Shown one piece after another: positions 47,071 through 56,709 of a stretch of DNA of 64,000 nucleotides. Source of the stretch: Pezicula radicicola. Its lineage: Eukaryota > Ascomycota > Leotiomycetes > Helotiales > Dermateaceae. The stretch is taken from assembly GCA_003008705.1 (NCBI GenBank), contig PDUO01000001.1, positions 248,001-312,000 of the forward strand, read 5' to 3'. The stretch's first letter is position 1; each line of letters opens with the position of its first letter. The position numbers and the translations under genes were made by a program. The notes below the pieces were generated by a model that searched no databases, had not been told where the DNA came from, and was given only the letters and a program-made list of their open reading frames with translations.

Positions 47071-48998
47071 TTACTTAGTCTTCTTTGTTGGCTTCTGACC
47101 ATACACCACATATCTAAATTGATTGTTGTCAGTTCAAAATTACAAGTTTATACAACTTAAAGGAAAAAGTTCACACTGACATTGGCGCATAAGCATGAAT
47201 TTTATGATCCATGATCTCCCTCTGCACATCAATGAGAAGGATATCCGTCTCCTCCTTCGACCACCCTAAAACCCTCGTAAAGACAGCAAGACAAAGAGCT
47301 TCAACACCAGTGCGCAAATTCTCATATACCCACATACCTATCTCTCCATCAGCATTCTCACAGTAATATCTAACAACTTCTCCTTGGTTCGAAAAAAAAT
47401 AATATATAGAAGCGAAGGGATAGGTTCGAAATTGTAATCTCACCAAGAATCTTAGCGTCCTTATCCTTCGGCCATCGATTAATCGGCCACTTATACTTAA
47501 GCTCTACAACATTCTCAGAACCAGCATCTTCCATCTGTGTCTTGTAGTGTAGCGCACTATCAACAGGTCGTCCAATAGCTGCACATCCTTGAGTTACGAG
47601 CTCAGCCCATTTCTTAAGTGCTGAATCAGGAGGGAAACTATTATCATCTGTGATGATAGGATAGACACAATCAGCTAGCTCGATGTAACCCCCCGGGTTG
47701 ATATTACTATAAATGCAATGAAGGGATTAGTGCTTTGATTTTAAAAGGTTTTAAGGTGAGGAGATTGAGGGGAAGGATAAGACTAGGTAGGTACTTAAAT
47801 GAATTCTCGAAGAATTTAGGCCAGTCGCTAAAGGATCCGGTCATCATGCGTGCGTAGATGAAGTCGAATTTGTGCTTGAAGTTCCATTCATCTTCTAGGT
47901 CGTCGAGTTGGAAGACGAGATTTGGTGGGAGGCTTGAGATAAGTCAATGAGTAGTCAGTATGTACTTCTAAGTACGAATTGGGAATGCTTTGCTAGATGA
48001 AGGGCCAGGCGCGTACAAGGATGGCTGTCTGCGTAGGAATATTAGCCTTTTGGGGCAAGGTGGGGTTTCCTTTTCCTTTGGTAATGTTTCTAGATAGTTA
48101 GACTTACATAGGACTGAGATCAATACCGAGGACCTTGTTTCAATTAATACTCCTGGCTGTCTTGCGTTCCTTAAGAAGACCATACCTCCGATTCCGGATG
48201 CTCATCAGCTAAAATGTATTAAAACATGAGATACCATCAACTTAGGGCTATAGATAAACTTACCGAAATCAATAGCCCAGATTCCAGTTCCCGTGCCCTA
48301 GTTTGTCCAGTTAGCTCTCAATTGCTTTTTCTATCTAACGGAGCACAAGTAGTATAACATACGACATCCAGTACTCGGTGAAGTTTGTTGTCTTTACCCG
48401 CAGGGCAGAGAAACAACTTGTTGTCAAACGTCAAGGTAAAGAGGTGATGCTGCAGATCTGTGCTGAAATTTTAGACACGTTGACATAACGCCAGCAGAAC
48501 CCGAGTACACTTTAACCTACCCAAACGATCATTCTCTACCTATTCAAAGATTAGCCAACCCAAATTACAAAAGGAACTCATATATCATTAGACTAACCTC
48601 ATCATTCGGCAAGATATATTCCTCTACAACACCACTAAGTCAGTTCCGCTTTATCAAAATATCGGAATCTCTAGAGGCTACTTACTCTCTTCCCTATACT
48701 TATGATACGTCCTCCCATTCTCCTCCCTGTGTTTTCTAATGCTGTCACTAATGCTTGTTGTGGAGCTCGCAAGACTTGTCTGGTTTTCTAATTAATTGAC
48801 GCCTAGAAAGCTAGTTATATACGGATATATTCTTAAAATAATACTTACTATTCCTAGTGCCGAATCATTATCTTCCCAATCCTCGGCCTAGTTTACATAT
48901 TAGCTGGTCATTCTTTTAACTTTCTTTGTACAAATTATCATAAGGAGACACACCTCTGCGGCTAAAGGCACTTCTGCCGCTGGTGAGGAGCTACTCAT
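47071..48998 (-). CDS. LaeA-like SAM-dependent methyltransferase, micro-exon rich
   Basis: About 14 exons in 1.93 kb. Start ATG at 48998 (MSSSSPAAEVPLAAE), stop TAA at 47073-47071 (ends YVVYGQKPTKK...). Joined exons read EDWEDNDSALG, NQTSLASSTTSISDSI, NGRTYHKY, EYILPNDE, ENDRLDLQHHLF, then SAM motif I LDVGTGTGIWAIDF, DEHPESE, VLGIDLSPI, QPS, PPNLVFQLDDLEDEW, DFIYARMM, NPGGYIEL and IHAYAPIYVVYGQKP. This is the class of fungal methyltransferases related to LaeA and other TAM/UbiE-type regulators of secondary metabolism. Several exons are tiny: 48133-48108 (26 nt) and 48028-48017 (12 nt). The joins at the second donor (near 48849) and around the DRLD exon are least certain. No signal peptide; likely cytosolic or nuclear. 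Confidence 0.85.
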
Positions 48999-50528
48999 TG
49001 TATTGAAGTATCAAATATCGCAATTTTCTTTAAATCTTAAATATGCAATACTTTAAAAATGAAAATAAAGAGGTAAAAGTGAGGGGGGTACGCTACCTTT
49101 ATGCTACGTGCCGTAAATGCGAATCCGCGACGAAACACCAACTCGTACCAGCCAGCGTTAATGAACATCGAATGCAGGCAACGGCCCGGTATTCCAAGAA
49201 TACCCGGCAAAGAAGTTGGATTGAGAAGTCGTTGGATCAAAAAGTTGGATCATAAGTTGGACTGCGATATTGTTCATATTGGGTACCGCCGCAATGGTCA
49301 CACTTCGGGTTTGGCCCACTTATTCCTCAAAAGGAACATACGTACAGTATTTCACTTACGTGATATTCTAAGCCAATAGTCTTTTGGCAGCGATCGGCTT
49401 AATGTACAGATCAAGATGTCCCTACTGCCGTTGAGATTAAGAAGACGACGCACGCATCAGCTGTATCAATGGTAAGGATTTTCTGGTACGTGCAACCATT
49501 CTACAAACCTGGTTGCTTTTTCTTTTTCTTTTTTACCTGGTGGCTACGAGGCCCTAGGCAACAGTTGGTACGCTGTTTAGTATGGAATGGTCATTAGAAA
49601 GGCGTTAATCAGTGAAGCTTATTGAAATTTGTAGTATATCCGTTGAGTAAAATTGGGTCTCTCTTTTGATGTTGTTGATCGTGAGAGCTATGCGGCTGAG
49701 CGACGCTACCAGTATTGTGTATAGGTACAGTATGTACAGTAGTCGTGCGGACAGGAAGTTTACAAATAGATTTAGGGCATATCATTAGGTTGTGCCCAAT
49801 TATGTTATGAAGGTAAACACTTCGACATCGCGAGGTTCAACTTCAAGAACAGCTTGTAACCTGACTAGGTACACGGTAACTACACGGTTAAGTAATTCCA
49901 CCGCGCTCCGCTAAGGTAGCTGATGCCCCAGAATAACGCTAAGCCTACTCTCGTATTTGCAAACGTTCTAGGCCCGGTACCGACCGAATTTCTAAGGAAC
50001 GCTATAATGAGTTGTTGGTCCAAAATCGAGTTTTCGTCCCTTCTTCCTTACTAGCTACAACTTACTATATGTACTAGCGGGCACAGTAGGCTATACTCCT
50101 CTAGATACAAGCTTATAGTCGCTTAAAATATAGACTTTACTCACCCTGGGGTTATAGGCTTAAAGTTACGAATTATATGTGTTCATTTCCCTACTAAAAA
50201 GGGCCCCTTAAATAAAACCTAAGCTAAATGTGAAATCGATTTTAGACTAACAACTCATTACAGCATTCCGTAATTTCGAGGCATAGGTATGATTGGCATG
50301 ATTAGAATAATTTTAACTTCGCACTCGCTTGTAAAACCGGCTTCCCCTTTCGTTTACAACACTACAAAGTCCTTTCTTTGTACATGCACGGACTGACTGC
50401 GAAGGCTACATTATTCCACGAAGTAGATTGCACCAGTGTCACATTTACAATCTCTTTTCACAGCTCTTCACAGCTCCTCCGACTACTCTAAATAGCTTCA
50501 GGTCATCACTCTATACACTCCATACATT
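48999..50528. other. Divergent intergenic region containing a MITE-like element
   Basis: About 1.5 kb between the methyltransferase and the SDR gene. Apart from the inverted-repeat element at 49986-50279, listed separately, no gene or RNA was recognised. ORFs at 49037-49379 overlap on both strands. Confidence 0.45.
49986..50279. mobile_element. MITE-like element with about 45-bp terminal inverted repeats
   Basis: The left arm (49986-50032) and right arm (50233-50279) are inverted copies of each other. The core AATGAGTTGTTRGTCYAAAA is shared, with further similarity on both sides; differences in the core are transitions. About 200 bp of AT-rich non-coding DNA lies between the arms. Size and structure match a miniature inverted-repeat transposable element. 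A target-site duplication is not clear, so the ends are approximate. No transposase is present. Confidence 0.65.
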
Positions 50529-51461
50529 ATGTCCTCAGAAGTACGCAAAGACAATAACGGTCTTGACTTGACCGGCAAAACAGCCGTCGTTACCGGCGCA
50601 TCTCAAGGTATCGGATCTGGCGTTGCCATCCGCTTTGCCCAAGCCGGCGCCAACATCGTCATCATTGGGCGTAGCCAAGAGCGACTCGAAAAGGTCATTT
50701 CCAAAGCACGGAAGGTCGCCAAATCTGCCGACCAGAAATTCGATTATGTATGCGCTGATCTGAGCCTGGTTTCGAGTACCAAGACCGCCGCTATAGAAAT
50801 CGAAGCTAAGACTAACGGCAACGTTGAGTATCTTATTCAAACACAGGGAGGCATGCCCAATGGTCTCCATAAGACTACTGTCGAGGGAATCGAGTCGCAC
50901 TTCGCGGTCCAAATCCTAAATCGGTTCCTCTTAAACTACATCTTAGCATCATCCGGTGTGTTGAGGAATACCTCCGTCTCCGTTATGGCCCCCGGCGGTA
51001 CCGAGCTAGAGTTCAATCTCGACGACATGGAACTCATAAGCAGCAAAGACGCCGGCCGCTACGCGCTAATGGGAAAGCAAATCTCGCGCGATAGCGTGGT
51101 CGCAGACACCTACACAAAAGCATTACAGAGCAAGTTCCAAAAAATCAAGTTTTTCCATATCTCCCCCGGCCTCGTCCAGACGGGCGTTATGATTAACCAA
51201 GACGTGCCATTCCCGGTGCGGGAGCTCCTCACTTATGTCGTCTTTCCTATTGCGTCCCGGACGTTTGGCAATACGGCTACTAGTTATGCCGATATCCCAG
51301 TATTTTTAGCGGCAAATGAGAGGAGGGAGTGTGTGATTGTTAAGGAAGGATACTTTCTGGATAGCAAGAATAAGAAGATGAGTTTGAGCCCGTTTGCGAT
51401 GAATGAGAAAAATCAGCAAGTGGCGTTTGAGAAGCTCATTTGGTATTTGGATGGTTACTGA
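50529..51461 (+). CDS. Short-chain dehydrogenase/reductase, atypical active site
   Basis: A single-exon gene of 310 residues, ATG at 50529. The Rossmann start reads KTAVVTGASQGIGSGVA (TGxxxGIG cofactor motif) and is followed by NIVIIGRS, an NADP-type Arg position. The central strand VMAPGG sits where the catalytic Ser motif is expected, and ISPGLVQTGV gives the PG motif after strand 6. The region that should hold YxxxK reads RYALMGKQ, where Tyr and Lys are separated by four residues, so the canonical YxxxK is not present as such. Fungal SDRs of this sort often occur near metabolite genes, but no cluster is obvious. Likely cytosolic oxidoreductase; substrate unknown. Confidence 0.88.
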   Translation: MSSEVRKDNNGLDLTGKTAVVTGASQGIGSGVAIRFAQAGANIVIIGRSQERLEKVISKARKVAKSADQKFDYVCADLSLVSSTKTAAIEIEAKTNGNVEYLIQTQGGMPNGLHKTTVEGIESHFAVQILNRFLLNYILASSGVLRNTSVSVMAPGGTELEFNLDDMELISSKDAGRYALMGKQISRDSVVADTYTKALQSKFQKIKFFHISPGLVQTGVMINQDVPFPVRELLTYVVFPIASRTFGNTATSYADIPVFLAANERRECVIVKEGYFLDSKNKKMSLSPFAMNEKNQQVAFEKLIWYLDGY

Positions 51462-52413
51462 TTAATAATAAGGAAATAATAAGGAGCAAGTTATGTGATA
51501 TAGGTGTAGTCCTGGTACATTCCTCTCACCTTTGATATTGAACTCCACTCTTTGTAAGAATAACTAAGAGCAGAAACTCTATAGCAATCAACACAAAATA
51601 AGAGACGTATATGTCTCTAGGCTGTACGATCAGACATGTGACATCTATATAATGAAATAACTAGAATTCTAACTATATATTAACGCTTAGTCTTTAGGAT
51701 ACAGCTGTCTCAAGAGGGAGGAGTTGCTCGCAAAGGGCTTTGAGCTTAGTACTAAAATTATTCTTTGAATAGAGTCGCCTTTCAAGAACTGACGATAACA
51801 CTTCTAAGGACAAGCCTAGCTATAAGAAGACCTGGTCCCATAGAGAACAAACTAAGCGTAATAGCTTACAATACTTCTAGATATCCTACACGAAGGGGAA
51901 GCTGGTATTGCAAGCGATTATAAATGGCTCGTTCTTATTAACTGACCTGACCTGAAAATTGATATTCTGGCTAAGTCTTATTTAGTAATCTATTAGATAC
52001 ATCTATTAAAAACTGTTAAATGTTCCATGGAATTCAATACCGTATAGACTACTATAACCGACTTCGTAACTGACTTAATTTGAGTGACTCACTCTTAGGA
52101 TATTGATTTGATTTGTGCCACTTGCTTGAATTCATTTACTCAATGTAGGTATCGTGACTAACATTTTGGGTAACTAACTTGATTTAAAGGAGCTAGCTCA
52201 CTCTGTTAACTCACTTGATTCAAGGATTTTATTTAAAGCTAGCAAATGTGCATTCATTTACTTTAACATAAAAACGATATCTTTTCCATTATATTAAATC
52301 CTTCATATTTAGATACGTGCCATGACCCAAATGCCATAACCACAACGTTCTAGACTCTTGAAAGGTTGGCTTATTCTTAAGCAAGTGCATTATACTTCGA
52401 TTCCGACGCTCCT
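51462..52413. other. AT-rich convergent spacer with degenerate ACTCACTTGA-type repeats
   Basis: About 950 nt between the SDR and the sugar transporter. Between 52060 and 52230 several imperfect copies of a TAACTNACTTGATT-like unit occur, some inverted (TTGAGTGACTCAC). Related units are found near 15780 and 61800. No gene recognised. Confidence 0.5.
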
Positions 52414-54898
52414 CTAATTCTTCTCATTCAAAGTCTCATTCTTCTCGCTAGGAATAACACGCCTCTCAGCAATCGCAACTGGATCATCGAACTGATATAG
52501 AGGCTCTAGTGGTGCATTAGTTTGCCACAAGATATATCGCTTAAAAGACCACGGCAAGACTTTAGTAAGTTGGTAACTAGCATGAATACGAGTAGGAACC
52601 CCAACTATAATTCGTTAATAAAAGTTTCAGAAATATATATGGGGAGAGTGACTGCTTACAGATATAATCGAGTTCCTCTAATGTGCGTTGCTTGGTCTCT
52701 GGGACAAACAAGAAGATCATGATTAAAGCGATAACATTCAGTCCTGCATAGAGACCAAAAGATCCAGTTACACCGAGACCTGAAAGCATACTTGGGAAAG
52801 TGATGGATAGAACAGCGGCCCAGAATAAACAGGTTGCAACTGCCCAAGACATTCCTACTTCACGATGACTGAGAGGGAAGACTTCAGCAGAGTAGGTGAA
52901 GGGTACGGGCCTAGTTAAAACCACTGAGTTAGTCCAATAGTTCTAGATATATCGGGAGTAATGAGTAAATTCAACTCAGAAGATGTAAATTTACTCAAGA
53001 ACTGGAGACTTACCCTTCTCCAGGACTGTAGAAAGCACCGAATAGGAAGACGAAGAAAGCAACTAGCCCTAAATGGGCATTGTTTGATTCCGGGATAAGG
53101 AAACTGAGCCCGGCTGCTAGAAGTGTCCAAGCCATGTTTGGGAAAGTAAAGAGTAGGAGTGCACGACGGCCAAATGTATCAATTGTCCAGAGAGCCGGGA
53201 AGGCAAATAAGAAATTGACGGCACTATTTGACTGTTAGTGACCAGTTTTGGGGAGAGGACATAGAGGAGTCCTACCCGAAGCCAAGCGAAGCGACCACAG
53301 CCACCTTGTTGGTTGCACCAGCGTTAACGAAGATGGTAGAACTATAGAACGCAATGATGTTGATACCACACATCTGTTGTCCGATCATAACCACAAATGA
53401 GGCTAATGTCGCACGGCGAACACGAGGGATAGTGAAGAGTTCTGTAAAACGTGTTATATAACCCATCAGTGAGCTCGTCGGCTTGATAACCTCTTGCTCG
53501 ATTGTTAGCTGGGCATGCACGTAGTACAAATCGCGTGCGGCTTGAAGTGGAGTGTTGCGGAGTCTGCATAGTGATTTATAGGCATCGGCGTACTATTAGA
53601 AACTCGGAGTTAGTTTACTTGTTCTATCAAATATCGGGGTAACTCAAACTTATTTAGGAGCAATAAGTAAATCTGGCCTAGAGGAGGCAAATTTACTCCG
53701 AGAACTTAGGACTTACTTTTCCTTTCCTCATATACCATCGTGGTGACTCGGGACACATATAGACTAAAAGAAGAGGGACGGCGGGGATGAAGGCAGAACC
53801 CAATTGGAGACGCCAGGCGATGGGTCCAACACTATTCGACTGTTAGTGACCAGTTTTGGAGAGAGGATGCAGAGGAAACCTACTCTAGAACAATCAAGTT
53901 GGCAGCAAAGCCCCTGTAACCAACAGAATTAGCACAAATGTTGATAGTATACACGCTAAAACTTACAGGAAAATTCCAAATGCAGTCCACATCTGCCAAC
54001 TCATGACCAAACCACCACGAATTGAGGCAGGTACATTCTCAGCCGCAAAGATAGGAATAGTAGATGCCTTGGCGCCCATACCAATACCCATGAGAAGACG
54101 ACAGATGAGCAATTGATACCAGTTTTGTGAAACTGCAGATCCAAGAGGAGTCAGGATACAAAAGATAGCAGACACCAAAATGGTGAAACGACGACCCCCA
54201 TATCGATTTAGTGGATCAGAACACCAGCAACCGAAGAGAGCACTAGCAGCATAAGGGCCAGCATTGATGATACCGATTAACCAAGAATTCTTAAGAGCAT
54301 CAGGATTGACAGGACATCCAACAGTACTACCATCCGGACCACAAGGTAGGAGTTTGCTGTCGGGGATACCAAAAACAATTGGGAAAGAAAGATTCGCGCC
54401 ATTTGAACCTGTCTGATCCCAACCTTGAACTGCTGCACCAATAGAACAGAGGATGACAGTCAGATAGAGGGTTCTAGGTTGTCTCCATTTATGTTCAGTC
54501 TCGTTTCTCAAGGCTTCACGCTCGTCATCTTCAAGGCCTTCTACATTCTCGAAGTCGTGTGGTGTCTGAGCTATTAATGCTCCCCGTCGGAGAAGTGGCT
54601 TGATGTCTGAGAGTTGTTGTGCATCGGCAAACTCGTCAACATTACGCATAAGCGTATGCCGTGGTATACCGGCAAGTGGATTCTTGATTCTTCATGATAT
54701 TAGTATATGAGTTGAAAAGAAGTTGGGGATGCTTACTTAGCAGCTAAATTGGAGTTGATGTCAATGTCGAGTGGCTGTTGCTCAATTGAGGAAACATCAT
54801 TCCTAGCATTGCGATATTAGTATGTGAAACATTATAGCGAGAGCGTATACATACGATTCCGAATGGGACAATGACGGCCCATCAGTCTTTGAATCCAT
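52414..54898 (-). CDS. MFS sugar-type transporter
   Basis: Nine exons (54898-54855, 54802-54737, 54689-53967, 53913-53884, 53831-53717, 53592-53276, 53223-53014, 52910-52660, 52604-52414) give 648 residues; all eight introns restore frame. A hydrophilic N-terminus of about 115 residues precedes twelve TM segments. Sugar-transporter signatures are present: [12 protein letters not shown] (loop 2-3), [12 protein letters not shown] (PESPR motif), [14 protein letters not shown] (QQ..G.N segment typical of hexose/polyol carriers), DTFGRR, and [20 protein letters not shown] plus [13 protein letters not shown] at the end. Likely plasma-membrane proton symporter for a sugar or polyol. Introns at 53883-53832 and 53275-53224 are near copies of one another, and introns at 53716-53593 and 53013-52911 form a second related pair. 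Confidence 0.95.
52911..53013 (-). repeat. Second look-alike intron family, copy C
   Basis: A 103-nt intron beginning GTAAGTCTCCAGTTCTTG. It aligns along its length with the intron at 53593-53716: shared blocks AGTAAATTT, ATTTACT, CGATAT, TAGAAC and ACTAACTC occur in the same order. Confidence 0.65.
53224..53275 (-). repeat. Introner-like intron, copy A
   Basis: A 52-nt phase-2 intron (GTAGGA...AATAG) of the sugar transporter. It matches the intron at 53832-53883 at 45 of 52 positions, including an unbroken 22-nt stretch containing the CTAAC branch site. Confidence 0.85.
53593..53716 (-). repeat. Second look-alike intron family, copy D
   Basis: A 124-nt phase-0 intron beginning GTAAGTCCTAAGTTCTCGG. 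It is about 21 nt longer than copy C, the extra sequence lying between the ATTTACT and CGATAT blocks. Confidence 0.65.
53832..53883 (-). repeat. Introner-like intron, copy B
   Basis: A 52-nt phase-2 intron (GTAGGT...AATAG), the same length and phase as copy A, six hundred nucleotides away in the same gene. The surrounding exons are unrelated, so similarity stops at the splice sites. Confidence 0.85.
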
Positions 54899-55161
54899 TT
54901 TGATGCCTGCAACAATATTTTATTTATTGTGCGTGAAAACAAAAATGTACTCACAATGCAGAAATGATCCACTGTTTGAGCAGAGGGACTGCTGTTTTTA
55001 TCTACTTCTGATGCCCAAACTTCCAATTCTCTCCACTCTTCAGTCATCGGTACCGAGCGGTGCCCCAGATTCCCCACTCCCAGCACTTATCAAAGTTCAA
55101 CCAAGGAAGTCAGTGATGCCAATATTCAACGTAGGCTTGGCCTTATGAATATGTGAGATCT

Positions 55162-55659
55162 TCACGTTGTAATTGAAATTGGCACCATAGCCGATGTCTG
55201 GGAAGTTCTTTTTGATCCTTCATCCCAAGAAATGCCAATGGTAAATAACGTGATTTTCCTTACCTTTTGATTCCTGGGCTCGCTTGGCTCGCTTGGCTTT
55301 CCAACATTTTCTTTAAGTCGTCCTAGGATTACCTCCATACCACGGGCAAATTCTCGGTGCGAAAAGACCCTTGCACGCCTGAATGAGGGGATTGTTCTCA
55401 TCCTGTGGAGTAAATTAATTGCCCCAGAAAACATGCCATAACGTTTGGGGTCCGCGAAACGAAACTTTAGCGATGATGCTATATACACTAGATGGAGTGC
55501 TAATTCAGTCAATGATACAACAACATCTCCATAAACGAGCTTTCCTGCGCAAATAACATCTTGATACGGAATGTTATACTGTGTAAGTCCCTGCATAGGA
55601 ATAGCATTCATTGTACAGAGTAAGTTATTATTATGCAAAGAAAGAGTCGTACAGTGCAT
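55162..55659 (-). CDS. Hypothetical protein or gene remnant
   Basis: A 165-codon ORF with ATG at 55659. It contains protein-like segments such as VVVSLTELALHLVYIASSL and INLLHRMRTIPSFRRARVF, followed by a charged helix. A good GT donor (AAAG/GTAAGG) near 55264 suggests the reading frame may splice onward rather than run to the stop at 55162. I do not recognise a family. It lies next to a zone of decayed genes, so it may be a remnant. Function unknown. Confidence 0.35.
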   Translation of the reverse strand: MHCTTLSLHNNNLLCTMNAIPMQGLTQYNIPYQDVICAGKLVYGDVVVSLTELALHLVYIASSLKFRFADPKRYGMFSGAINLLHRMRTIPSFRRARVFSHREFARGMEVILGRLKENVGKPSEPSEPRNQKVRKITLFTIGISWDEGSKRTSQTSAMVPISITT

Positions 55660-56709
55660 CGTCAGCCGCTAATCTAAAAGCGGAGAAGACTTGGACCATT
55701 GTAAGAGCACAGTAATAAATTCTAAGTGTTGCCAAGAGCTTAAATCTACCGAATGATACGAATGCCGAAGTACGACTCTAAGCAAAACCTCCATTAACTA
55801 TTAATCACCAGCAAATCCAATTATAACTGCAATTTATACAATGCACGCGAGAGATATCGTTGTAATTTTCTCTACATATAACCTATTCACCTATAAATTA
55901 TAGCTATTATAGTGGGCATTGCGGAGCAGCAACTGTGTATCTAATCTCCAAAGAGAGTTCACCAGCGTCCATACAAAATACTCTTCATCCCATTCTCCAA
56001 ACACACCTCACAACTTACACCTCACACCGACAACCACAATCCACATCCAACCCCATCCTCGACCCCACCCTCCCCAGAATTGACTTCACGCCTAGACCCC
56101 GTTGTTCCACCGAGGACTCGGCGAGAACCAAAGTTTCCCTCGGCATGCCGATTCGGGTAACCGTTTGAGGTAATCCGGAATCCGATCAGCACACCAACAA
56201 TGTAAGCTCACGTCACAATGCTTCTTGACGCTTGTGTTGTTTGCTGCCTAAAGATTTTCAGCTACTGCATACTTTTACTGCTCGAATTACCTAAGAGTTG
56301 AAGAGGATGGGACGGATCGAGAGGTGTATTTGATTAATCACGTGGTTCTCCTTTCTGTCTCGCTAAAGCCCCTATTTCAAAGATGCAGGTAAATTGCCAT
56401 GTACGGAGTAGGAGTTCGTGAATCACTTGCCGAGTAGTGCTGAGTTACTCAAATCAAACATTGTCTAAAGTTATAAAAGCGTTGGAACAACACTACATGC
56501 CAAATACAGCTTCTCCAGCCATTGGTATACTCTGCTACTTTTTACAGTTCATTACATCTTACAAATAAAAAAAGCATCGTACGTATTCTGTTAAACAATA
56601 ATTCCATCCATCAATGAAATAGATACGCCAACGTATTTCCCTCCAAGCTCTTTGATGACAACCGATTCCGCAAAAACATCCAACACCAAGTCGATCAAGC
56701 CTACGCATA
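55660..56709. other. AT-rich spacer
   Basis: About 1 kb with no supported gene. The ORF at 55935-56168 is Pro/Thr-rich low complexity without further support. Confidence 0.4.
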
